NCBI RefSeq assembly: GCF_014385435.1
Contig: NZ_JACSUD010000016.1
Location: forward strand, 1 to 64,000
Reading direction: 5' to 3'
From: Alloprevotella sp. Lung230
GTDB lineage: Bacteria > Bacteroidota > Bacteroidia > Bacteroidales > Bacteroidaceae
DNA: 64,000 nucleotides
The notes under the pieces are model-generated. The model was not told where the DNA came from. It searched no databases and saw only the letters and a program-made list of their open reading frames with translations. The position numbers and the translations under genes were made by a program. Each line of letters opens with the position of its first letter. Within the stretch, counting starts at the first letter, position 1. This document shows positions 42,529 to 50,457 of the stretch, piece after piece.

Positions 42529-44091
42529 TCACTCGCCCCATGTGCTGCGGTCGAGATTGCGGTAGCTCACCGCCTCGGCAATATGGACGGAAGTAACCAC
42601 ATCGGACGCAGCGAGGTCGGCAATGGTGAGGGCTACTTTCAAGATGCGTTCATAGGCGCGTGCCGAAAGATTGAGGCGGTTCATGGCGGTTTCGAGCGAC
42701 TGCCGTGCGCCGTCGTCGAGGTGTACAAACTCGCGAATGTGGGGCGCTTCCATTTGTGCGTTGCAGTGGACGCGGGGTGTTTGGGCAAAGCGGGCTGTCT
42801 GCCGCTCTCGGGCGGCGATGACACGGGCGCGGATTTCGGCCGAACTTTCACCTTCGGGCGCGCTGGAAAGTTCTTTCACCGGCACCGGAGTCACCTCTAC
42901 TTGAAGGTCGATGCGGTCGAGCAACGGGCCGCTGATACGGCTCATGTAGCGCTGCACTTGTCCCGGACGGCAGGAACACTCGTGGGAGGGATCGTTGTAA
43001 TAGCCGCAGGGACAGGGGTTCATGGCGGCAATCAGCATCATCGAGCAGGGAAGCGTGGCGGTGTATTTGGCACGAGAGATGGTGATATGCCGATCTTCGA
43101 GCGGTTGGCGCAGGGTTTCGAGGGCGTTTTTTGAAAATTCGGGAAACTCGTCGAGAAAAAGTACCCCGTTATGGGCAAGGCTCACTTCCCCCGGTTGGAT
43201 ATTGCCTCCGCCTCCGATGAGCGCTACATCAGAGATGGTGTGGTGCGGTGCGCGGAAAGGGCGGGTGGAGATGAGGGTATCGTTGCGTTGAAGTTTGCCA
43301 GCGACAGAGTGGATTTGCGTGGTTTCCAAACTTTCGGCCAGCGAGAGGGGCGGCAGAATGGAAGGCAGGCGTTTGGCCATCATGCTCTTTCCGCAGCCCG
43401 GACTTCCCACCAACAAAAGGTTGTGACCACCGGCGGCCGCCACTTCAAAAGCCCGCTTCGCCACCTCCTGCCCTTTCACGTCCTTAAAATCGTGAGAGAA
43501 GCGGTTTTGGGCGGCATAAAACTCCTCGCGGGTATTAACCACGGTCGGAGTGATGAGGTTCACACCTTCCAAATGCTCGACCACTTGGCGGAGGTTGCCG
43601 GCGCCAAACACTTGGAGATTGTCGACCACGGCGGCTTCGCGGGCATTTTCTTCGGGAACGAAAATCGCTTCATAGCCCAAACGACGCGCCAAAATAGCGG
43701 CCGGCAACACGCCCCGCACCGGCCGTAAATCGCCGTTCAAACCGAGTTCGCCGAGGAAAAGACAGCGCTCCATCCGTTCCTGCTCGATGCGCAGCAGGTC
43801 GTGCGTCTGCAAAATGCCGATGGCCAGCGGCAAATCATAGCCGCTGCCCTCTTTTTTAACATCGGCAGGAGCAAAATTCACGGCGATATCTGCCGCGCCG
43901 TTGATGCCGTAGCCGCTGTTTTCCATGGCCGACCGCACCCGCGTTTTGCTCTCTTTGACCGCATTGTCCGGCAGGCCGACCATGATGTAGACAGGCTCAC
44001 GCGGCCCTTTCACAGGGCTGACATTGACCTCGATGAGCACACGGGAGGCACTGAGTCCGTTGATGGCGATGGAGTGAATGGTCGATAGCAT
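42529..44091 (-). CDS. YifB/ComM-family Mg-chelatase-like AAA ATPase
   Basis: A 520-residue protein with an N-terminal Lon-like S5 fold domain (about 1-170; VGLPDNAVKESKTRVRSA, YDLPLAIGIL), then an AAA+ Mg-chelatase core with Walker A GSPGCGKSMMAKRLP and Walker B VLFLDEFPEF, and a C-terminal ChlI_C domain (YERILKVALTIADL). ComM relatives act as branch-migration helicases in natural transformation. A cysteine cluster NPCPCGYYNDPSHECSCRP is present, as usual for the family. A strong promoter lies upstream. Confidence 0.92.
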   Translation of the reverse strand: MLSTIHSIAINGLSASRVLIEVNVSPVKGPREPVYIMVGLPDNAVKESKTRVRSAMENSGYGINGAADIAVNFAPADVKKEGSGYDLPLAIGILQTHDLLRIEQERMERCLFLGELGLNGDLRPVRGVLPAAILARRLGYEAIFVPEENAREAAVVDNLQVFGAGNLRQVVEHLEGVNLITPTVVNTREEFYAAQNRFSHDFKDVKGQEVAKRAFEVAAAGGHNLLLVGSPGCGKSMMAKRLPSILPPLSLAESLETTQIHSVAGKLQRNDTLISTRPFRAPHHTISDVALIGGGGNIQPGEVSLAHNGVLFLDEFPEFSKNALETLRQPLEDRHITISRAKYTATLPCSMMLIAAMNPCPCGYYNDPSHECSCRPGQVQRYMSRISGPLLDRIDLQVEVTPVPVKELSSAPEGESSAEIRARVIAARERQTARFAQTPRVHCNAQMEAPHIREFVHLDDGARQSLETAMNRLNLSARAYERILKVALTIADLAASDVVTSVHIAEAVSYRNLDRSTWGE

Positions 44092-44113
44092 AAGGCGAAA
44101 TTAGGTTTTCGAG

Positions 44114-44147
44114 CAAAGTTAGCAATTTCTCTCGATTTAGGGCAAAA
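44114..44147 (-). promoter_or_regulatory. yifB promoter
   Basis: TTTTG (complement of 44143-44147), 21 bp, TAACTTTG (complement of 44114-44121). Confidence 0.65.
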
Positions 44148-44192
44148 GAAAAGTCGGAAATGAAAAGAATTCCCTTCTCATCTCCGACTTTT
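44140..44192 (-). terminator. Terminator of dsbD
   Basis: AAAAGTCGGA (44149-44158) pairs with TCCGACTTTT (44183-44192), followed on the minus strand by CTTTTCTTTTG. It lies 15 bp past the dsbD stop and touches the yifB promoter. Confidence 0.75.
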
Positions 44193-44206
44193 ACAGAAAG
44201 TCTAGT

Positions 44207-46252
44207 TTATTTGGCGTATTCCTTCAGTCCGTTGCGAAGGAAGTTGACGTAAGCATCGATATTCTCATCGTAGCTGCGGCTGGGGCCGATGGGGGTGCCG
44301 TTGCCGTCGAGCAACACATAGAAAGGCTGAGCGTTGGCGCCGAACTTGGTGCGTTGCAGATAGCTCCAGCGGTCGCCTACCGTGCGGAGGGTGGTCTGTC
44401 CGCCGTTTTCGTTCACCACGATAGGTTCGGGCAACTTGGTCTTGTCGTCAACATAGAGCGAGATGAGCACATAATCCTTGTTGATGATGTCGCGTACCTT
44501 GGCATCGTGCCAAACGGCCATTTCCATTTTACGGCAGTTCACGCAGCCAAAACCGGTGAAGTCGATGAGTACCGGCTTGTTTTGCTGACGGGCGTAGTTC
44601 ATTCCGGCTTCGTAGTCGGTGAATTTGGCTTCCACCTTCACCTGATCCAGATTGAAGTCCTGCGTAGTCATGGGCGGTGCAAAAGCACTCACTGCCTTAC
44701 AAGGTGCCCCCCACAGTCCCGGTACCATATAGATGGCGAAGGCCAAAGAGGCGATACCCAAGAAGAATTGGGGCACGGTCGTGTTGCGCTCATCGGCATC
44801 GTCGTGAGGGAACTTCACGAGTTTGAAGAGGTAGAGCGCAAGGAGGGTGAAGAGCGCAATCCAAAGGGCGAGGAAAGTTTCGCGGTCAAGCAAACGCCAT
44901 CCATAGGCTAAATCGGCCACGGAGAAGAACTTGAGCGCAAAGGCCAGTTCGAGGAAGCCGAGCGTCACCTTCACCGTGTTCATCCACGAACCACCGCGAC
45001 TGGTCTTTTTGAGCAGTGTGGGGAAGAGGGCAAAGAGGGTGAAGGGCAGGGCGAGAGCGAGAGCAAAGCCCAACATGCCGATGGTCGGCGCCAAATTGCT
45101 TCCGCCCGAAGTGGACACTTCTACCAGCAAGAAACCGATGATGGGGCCGGTGCAGGAGAAGCTCACCAAAGCCAGCGTGAAGGCCATCAAGAAGATGCTC
45201 AACAAGCCCGTTGTGGACGATGCTTTGGAATCGACGGCATTGCTCCACTTGGAGGGGAGGGTGATTTCAAAGCCACCGAGGAAGGAAGCACCAAACACCA
45301 CCAACATCAAGAAGAAGAGGATGTTGAACACCGCATTGGTCGACAGGTCGTTGAGCGCCGATGCTCCGAAGATGGAGGTGATGATCAGCCCGAGCGCCAC
45401 ATAAATCACGACAATCGAAATGCCGTAGGTGATGGCGTCGCGGATGCTCTTTTTGCGGTCGCTGCTGCGCTTGATGAAGAAACTTACCGTCATCGGAATA
45501 ATCGGCCAAACGCAAGGGGTGACCAGCGCGAGCAAACCGCCCAAGAAGCCCAAGCCAAAGATGACGAGGAAGCCCTTGTTGGTCGTGCCGTGCTCGTTGC
45601 CGCCGAAAGCTTGCAGGCGGTCGATGACGGGAGTCCAAAGTTGCTGTGCGGAAAGGCTGTCCATCGGAGCGACAGCCGCCAGGCTGCTATCGGGTGCTGC
45701 GCTTTTTGGGGTGGCTGCCGAGTCGGATTTTAGCAACACGGCAGCCTCCATAGGGTTTGCACCAGACTTTTCGACGGCAGCGGCTTCGGCCGCGGTCTTG
45801 TTGGGGCCGTCACTGCCGGAAACGTTGCAGTCCACATTGGTCGGGGGCAGGCAGTTTTGGTCGTTGCACGCGCCATAGGTGAGATAACCTTTCAGCGAAT
45901 AGTCCTTCGCTGTCAGTTCGACGCGCTGAATGAACACCGCGGTTTTCTCAAAATAAGTCACGGGCATATCAAAAATCGCATCGTGCTTCTTCTTGATACC
46001 GGGGCCTTCTTTAAGGCCGCCTTTGAGACGAACTCCTTTGAGTTGGTCGGTACCGAAAGTGGCACGGGTAGGGCCACCATCTTCGATGTTCGTGCCGTAG
46101 ATGTGCCAACCCGAGGCGGCCTTACCGCTGAACACAATATCTATCTCGGTGGGACTGACGCGCTTGTAGCTCACGCTAAATGAGATTTGCGCCAACGCCG
46201 ACACCGTCGCTCCGAGAAACACGAGGAGCGAAAGGAAAAACTTACGTTGCAT
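44207..46252 (-). CDS. dsbD: DsbD-type thiol:disulfide interchange protein
   Basis: A 681-residue inner-membrane protein that carries electrons from cytoplasmic thioredoxin to periplasmic thiol proteins. After the signal peptide, the alpha domain has cysteines in YGACNDQNC. The membrane domain (about eight segments from residue 235) carries the paired cysteines in VTPCVWPIIPM and SFSCTGPIIG. The C-terminal thioredoxin domain has Cys570 and Cys573 in GFGCVNCRKME. Its start codon directly follows leader element copy 2. The TlpA-like gene upstream is a plausible partner. Confidence 0.92.
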   Translation of the reverse strand: MQRKFFLSLLVFLGATVSALAQISFSVSYKRVSPTEIDIVFSGKAASGWHIYGTNIEDGGPTRATFGTDQLKGVRLKGGLKEGPGIKKKHDAIFDMPVTYFEKTAVFIQRVELTAKDYSLKGYLTYGACNDQNCLPPTNVDCNVSGSDGPNKTAAEAAAVEKSGANPMEAAVLLKSDSAATPKSAAPDSSLAAVAPMDSLSAQQLWTPVIDRLQAFGGNEHGTTNKGFLVIFGLGFLGGLLALVTPCVWPIIPMTVSFFIKRSSDRKKSIRDAITYGISIVVIYVALGLIITSIFGASALNDLSTNAVFNILFFLMLVVFGASFLGGFEITLPSKWSNAVDSKASSTTGLLSIFLMAFTLALVSFSCTGPIIGFLLVEVSTSGGSNLAPTIGMLGFALALALPFTLFALFPTLLKKTSRGGSWMNTVKVTLGFLELAFALKFFSVADLAYGWRLLDRETFLALWIALFTLLALYLFKLVKFPHDDADERNTTVPQFFLGIASLAFAIYMVPGLWGAPCKAVSAFAPPMTTQDFNLDQVKVEAKFTDYEAGMNYARQQNKPVLIDFTGFGCVNCRKMEMAVWHDAKVRDIINKDYVLISLYVDDKTKLPEPIVVNENGGQTTLRTVGDRWSYLQRTKFGANAQPFYVLLDGNGTPIGPSRSYDENIDAYVNFLRNGLKEYAK

Positions 46253-46253
46253 A

Positions 46254-46422
46254 AGTAGGTCTTCAAAAATTAATCGTAACTATCTTCTGCGTAGGATATT
46301 CTCTACTTTGACACCATCTTTGTTTCCCTTTTCCGCCATCTTGCCTTTGTCCATCAGTCGTGTAGCTCGCTACACTCCTTCCTCACAAAGACGACTTGAC
46401 GAAAAATTGAAACAAATATAGA
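46254..46422 (-). repeat. Leader-type repeat element, copy 2
   Basis: In the sense of dsbD it has TATATTTG (complement of 46413-46420), TTTTTCGTCAAG, AAGGAG, hairpin GTGTAGC-GA-GCTACAC (complement of 46360-46375), a small ORF from 46354, and ATTAATTTTTGAAGACC ending 2 bp before the dsbD start. Compared with copies 1 and 3 it lacks the AAGTAGATGTTCAGAAT part at its 5' side. Confidence 0.8.
46280..46354 (-). CDS. Small ORF inside leader element copy 2
   Basis: A 24-codon frame MDKGKMAEKGNKDGVKVEN ending ILRRR and TAG, 27 bp before the dsbD start. It is the shortest of the three related frames. A leader peptide is possible but unproven. Confidence 0.3.
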   Translation of the reverse strand: MDKGKMAEKGNKDGVKVENILRRR

Positions 46423-46434
46423 AAGCAGATGATT

Positions 46435-47496
46435 TTATTCGCCGTAGATTTCTTTGAGTTTGTCGCTCAGTTGTTCTCCACGGAGGCCGAAAGCGATGAT
46501 TTCGCCCTTAGGTCCTACGAAGAGCGTGGCAGGGATGCCCGAAATGCCATAGACCGAAGCGGCTTCACTCTCCCACCCTTTCAGGTCGGAAATGTGGTGC
46601 CAGGGCAGGTCGAGCTTCTTGATGGCACCGGTCCAAGCCATCTTGTCGCGGTCGAACGAAACGCCCACAATGTCGAACCCTTTGCCTTTGTACTTGTCAT
46701 AAAGTGCCTTCACAGCCGGCATTTCTGCGCGGCAAGGTCCGCACCAGGATGCCCAAAAGTCCACAAGCACATAGTTGCCCTTACCGCAATAGTCCGAAAG
46801 ACTCTTCACGATGCCGTTGGGGTCGGGCATTTTCAGGTCGGTATATTGCAGACCGGGCATACGACGCTTCCCGGCTTCCACTCGCTTCACGATGGGAGCG
46901 AGGAGTTTTTCTTTGAACGATGCCGGATTGAGGGCGGCAAGGGTTGCCAAATCGCTCTCTTCCAGCAAACTGCCATATTGTGCCACGAGGATGGCGGGAA
47001 AGCGCTCGGTGAGGTTTTCGCTGACAGCACGCTTGGCAATATCGCCGATTTTGTGGACATTCTCTTCGTAGAGGTTCTCTTTCGCCTCCACCTCGGCATT
47101 TCTTTCGCCGGGATGGGCTTTGAGATAGGTCACGGCGTCCATCACGCTCGCCAGCAGAGGAGCAATCTCTTTCGAATAGCTGTTGAGTTTCGCGTTTTCA
47201 GGCGTACCGCTCACCACCTGTGTGGCGAGATCTACACTGATGGCTCCATCGAGCACCACTTCGGTGCTCTTGCCCTTGTCGTCGCGCACAAAGGCAAATA
47301 CATCACCTTTGGCATCGCCGTCAAACTTGAACGTCCCATCGGCGGCCACTGCCACAGAGTCGGCATTTTGATGGGCCACGTTAAGAAGATAGGCTGTTTT
47401 TGCACCCGCAGAGGCTTTGCCCGTCACGGTGTAGCGTTGTGCAGCGCCTGACAATGTGCAGGCAGCAAAGAGGAGAAAGAGGGAGATTTTTTTCAT
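46435..47496 (-). CDS. TlpA/ResA-like thioredoxin with DUF4369-type N-terminus
   Basis: A 353-residue exported thiol-redox protein. The start at 47496 gives MKKISLFLLFAAC; FAAC may be a lipobox, so it could be a lipoprotein. Residues about 20-120 resemble DUF4369 (YTVTGKASAGAKTAYLLN, DGTFKFDG). The thioredoxin domain has Cys252 and Cys255 in FWASWCGPCRAEMP and the cis-proline in GISGIPATLFV. Proteins of this type reduce or shuffle thiols in the periplasm. It lies upstream of dsbD with leader element copy 2 between them. Confidence 0.9.
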   Translation of the reverse strand: MKKISLFLLFAACTLSGAAQRYTVTGKASAGAKTAYLLNVAHQNADSVAVAADGTFKFDGDAKGDVFAFVRDDKGKSTEVVLDGAISVDLATQVVSGTPENAKLNSYSKEIAPLLASVMDAVTYLKAHPGERNAEVEAKENLYEENVHKIGDIAKRAVSENLTERFPAILVAQYGSLLEESDLATLAALNPASFKEKLLAPIVKRVEAGKRRMPGLQYTDLKMPDPNGIVKSLSDYCGKGNYVLVDFWASWCGPCRAEMPAVKALYDKYKGKGFDIVGVSFDRDKMAWTGAIKKLDLPWHHISDLKGWESEAASVYGISGIPATLFVGPKGEIIAFGLRGEQLSDKLKEIYGE

Positions 47497-47559
47497 ATCG
47501 TTAAAATGTGATAAGTAGAGAGGAGTTCTCAATCAAAAATAAGGTATTCGACACCAACG

Positions 47560-47700
47560 TGGAGCACCGGCAGACATGATACTACCACCCGCCTACACGT
47601 AACCACGTAGGATGCAGCAAGTCCCCGAAGGGGGCGAATATCGATGATGAGGCTGCTGTGGAAAAGGCGCGCGCAGCATCCTAAAATAGAAATCGCGGAA
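47560..47700 (-). other. Structured leader of the TlpA-like gene
   Basis: Contains CCTACACGTAACCACGTAGG and AGGATGC...GCATCCT pairs (about 47608-47614 with 47677-47686). Between them lies GTCCCCGAAGGGGGCGAATATCGATG, which shares GGGGGCGAATATCGATG with 9041-9057. Likely part of a 5' untranslated region of about 220 nt. Confidence 0.45.
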
Positions 47701-47717
47701 GCGACAAGATTTGACGG

Positions 47718-47749
47718 CAAAAATAAGGTTTTCCGCTGACATTCACAAA
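47718..47749 (-). promoter_or_regulatory. Promoter of the TlpA-like gene
   Basis: TTTG (complement of 47746-47749), 20 bp, TATTTTTG (complement of 47718-47725). A second TATTTTTG lies closer to the gene at about 47535-47542 but has no good -33 box. Confidence 0.6.
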
Positions 47750-47982
47750 CATTTTACGTTCTTTGGCTCAAACCACGAGGCGGAGTTATTCAAAAAGCGA
47801 GTCTCCTACGGACAGAAATCCCGCAAATCGGCTCACATCCTACAAAATGACAACTTCACCCGATACTCGTTCCCTCTGTTTAGATATAGACATCTCGCCG
47901 GCGAAATCAGCCGGAAGAACCAGACTTTAACACAAGTTTAACACTTTCCGTCCCCCCCATCTACACAAACCTCAAATGGAGT

Positions 47983-48310
47983 AGAATCTACCTCTGAGGT
48001 AGTTTCATCTATCTCTGAGAGAAAAATAATTATCTCTGAGCAAAATCTGCACTCCTCACGTGCGCGCCATACACTACACGATTTCCCTGTATTTTTCCTT
48101 CACTGCCTTCACCCCAACAGATAAATCCCTCAAAATCAACACCTTTCCAATACGTCAGAAAGAAAGCCGAGACCCACACCTCGGTGAAGGCAATCTCCCC
48201 TGTTGCCTTCACCCACAACTCCCTGCATGACAGCAAGATAGCTCAACAGGTGAAGGATTGAAGGAGAAAAACACGAACCATACAGGGTATACGCGTGCGC
48301 GCGAGAAGCG
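47983..48310 (-). repeat. Fold-back repeat element, copy D
   Basis: Inverted, like copy B: CTACCTCTGAGGTAG tail at about 47988-48045, CGTGCGCGCC, arm CCTTCACTGCCTTCACC, inner CGGTGAAGGCA and TGCCTTCACC boxes, arm AGGTGAAGGATTGAAGG, then TATACGCGTGCGCGCGAG at 48289-48306. It is the most diverged copy. Its head lies 41 bp behind the stop codon of the gene at 48352. Confidence 0.8.
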
Positions 48311-48351
48311 ATGTTCCACCCTAAAAACCTACCGATACATGGGCAAAATCC

Positions 48352-50439
48352 TCAAAAGCGGTAGCGGAGGGCCAGCGCCAAATCGTGTTGTTGCGGCGAG
48401 AAGATTTTCTGCATGTCCTGCCCGATGGTGGCACGGTCAAAATAGCGTGTCCAGCCCCAGCGGAGGTGCACACGAAGGTGGGGCGAAGGCTCCCAGTGGC
48501 CCACCAAAGCCAGCGCACAGCCACGGCCCGAAAACTGAGGAAAAGCCCCCACTCCCGCCAGTTGGGGGAGGTAGGCATAGAGGCGTGTGGCATGATTTTC
48601 GGTGAGAAAGACGCCCGCAAATGCACTGAGGCGCACGGCACGCCCGAAGGTGCGCCCCACACGTGCAGAGCACATACCGCCCCAAGTGGGGTGGGGATGG
48701 GTCTGCCGATGATGGGCCGCCACATCCATGGCCAACTGCCAAAAGCGTCGGGACGTTTCGGATCGCAGCTGCCATCGCAGGTGGTGAGTGATTTGATACT
48801 CCAAATGTGGGGCATGGCGGGGAATGTTTTGTTGCCGTGCTTTGACATGATAGCGCAGGGTGTGCAAGAGGGCATCTCGTTGGTGATAGACCGCCTCCCA
48901 CAGCACCCCGAAACCTTGGGAGGCCGTATCGGCTCGAAAAGTGGGTTGCGGAAAGCGAAAGACATCGATGAAACCACGCATTTCGACACGAGGGAGGCCT
49001 TCCCACTGCCACCCGAGGAAAGCCCCCATCTCATTTTGCGTGTGGGTGCCCTGTTGCAAAGTTTCGCCCAGCGGAGAAACAAACGCCGCCGACAGCCACC
49101 GCAGTTGGGAAGTCAGACGGAAGGCTGGATGCAGCTCCATCTGCGCGGTGTGGGTGGTCGCCCAATGGCCTTGGGCATCTACGGCAGTTTCGCCGGAAAG
49201 ATACCATTTTCGTCCCGCCCATCCATAATCTACGCTCATCCCATACGCCGACCGCCCACGCAGGGAGTGGAGATTATAGAGTTTGGGGCGGGGAAGGACG
49301 AACTTGTCGTAATGCTGCGCATAGGCATTGAGGCCGAAAGTGCCACGCGGGTTGCGCCATTCGAGACGACTGCCGAAGGTGAAGACGCCCACCACATTGC
49401 GGCGCGACAACTCGCGAAGGGAGCGGTGCAACCCCGAGGTCAAAAAAGAGCGCACAGTGTCGCCCTCGGTGCGGCCATCCCGCTGACGGTGGCTCACCAG
49501 CACTTGCCACGCCCAGTGCCGTCCCCGGATCGCAACCGCCGCACCACGCAAAAACTGCACCTCGTCGCTCCCGGTGTGGGGCGACAAGCGTGCAGTCGGA
49601 TAGGAAGGTTGTTGTAAGAGTAAGAGCGGCGAGCGCAGAAATTGTCGCCCTATCAAGAGCCCCTGCCCCCACTTCGCGCGGTAGTCGCCGAGGAAGAGTT
49701 GCCGACGGCTGCCGGTGCGACCGAGGACAAGATGGAAGGAGGTGAAGTCGTAAGGGCGATTGCCGCGCATGCCAAAGGGTTCGCCCACATCGTTTTGCAG
49801 CGTCAGGCCATAGTTCACCCCCGTGCGATGGGCATAGCGATAGCGCAAGGTGTGGCCGAAACGGTGACCGAGGTAGAGGGTTTGCGGATTTCGGGCGGTT
49901 CCATCGGGTTTCAGTACCGTAAATCCTGCCCGACGATAGAGCGGAAAGTCCGCGCACAACTCCACCTGATGATGTCCGCCAAAAGCTCGTTCCCGCCAAG
50001 TCGGTGAGGGACTTTCGGGCGGGTCGACAAAGACGAAGAGCGAGAGCCATCGGCGCTCGGTGTAGGAAAGTTGGCGTACGAGCATCAACTCTCCCAGGGA
50101 ATGGAAGCCTTTGAGACGGCCGCGATAGGCCACGATGGAATCGGCTTGTTCAGGGCGGAGGAAGGGAATGACCAGCAGTTCGTCGCGCGTCACGGAGTTG
50201 AGCGGCAGAGGGTGCTCATAGAGCGCCAGCAAGTCGTCCAACTCTCCACTGCGCGTGTCGGCCGGCAGCAGCACCTCTTCCTCCTCGCGCGGCAGCAGAT
50301 AGTCCGTGGCAAAGTCCTCCCACGAGATGAAGGTCTCTCGCTGCGGCACATCGGCCACCTGTCCCCACAAGGAGCAGGGCAGGAGGAACACGAAGCAGCA
50401 GAGCATCGTGCGCAAGACGGAGGACAGGCGCACACTCAT
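48352..50439 (-). CDS. Helix-hairpin-helix and outer-membrane barrel protein
   Basis: A 695-residue exported protein with a signal peptide ending SLWGQ. An acidic region follows, then a ComEA-like helix-hairpin-helix at about residues 78-125 (LNSVTRDELLVIPFLRPEQAD, FHSLGELMLVRQL). From about residue 150 to the end it consists of barrel-like strands with the final LALALRYRF. Such HhH-barrel fusions are widespread in Bacteroidetes; their role (possibly DNA uptake) is unproven. It starts 18 bp after the parC stop and is probably in the same operon. Confidence 0.78.
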   Translation of the reverse strand: MSVRLSSVLRTMLCCFVFLLPCSLWGQVADVPQRETFISWEDFATDYLLPREEEEVLLPADTRSGELDDLLALYEHPLPLNSVTRDELLVIPFLRPEQADSIVAYRGRLKGFHSLGELMLVRQLSYTERRWLSLFVFVDPPESPSPTWRERAFGGHHQVELCADFPLYRRAGFTVLKPDGTARNPQTLYLGHRFGHTLRYRYAHRTGVNYGLTLQNDVGEPFGMRGNRPYDFTSFHLVLGRTGSRRQLFLGDYRAKWGQGLLIGRQFLRSPLLLLQQPSYPTARLSPHTGSDEVQFLRGAAVAIRGRHWAWQVLVSHRQRDGRTEGDTVRSFLTSGLHRSLRELSRRNVVGVFTFGSRLEWRNPRGTFGLNAYAQHYDKFVLPRPKLYNLHSLRGRSAYGMSVDYGWAGRKWYLSGETAVDAQGHWATTHTAQMELHPAFRLTSQLRWLSAAFVSPLGETLQQGTHTQNEMGAFLGWQWEGLPRVEMRGFIDVFRFPQPTFRADTASQGFGVLWEAVYHQRDALLHTLRYHVKARQQNIPRHAPHLEYQITHHLRWQLRSETSRRFWQLAMDVAAHHRQTHPHPTWGGMCSARVGRTFGRAVRLSAFAGVFLTENHATRLYAYLPQLAGVGAFPQFSGRGCALALVGHWEPSPHLRVHLRWGWTRYFDRATIGQDMQKIFSPQQHDLALALRYRF

Positions 50440-50457
50440 GGGCAGAGGGGATTTGGG

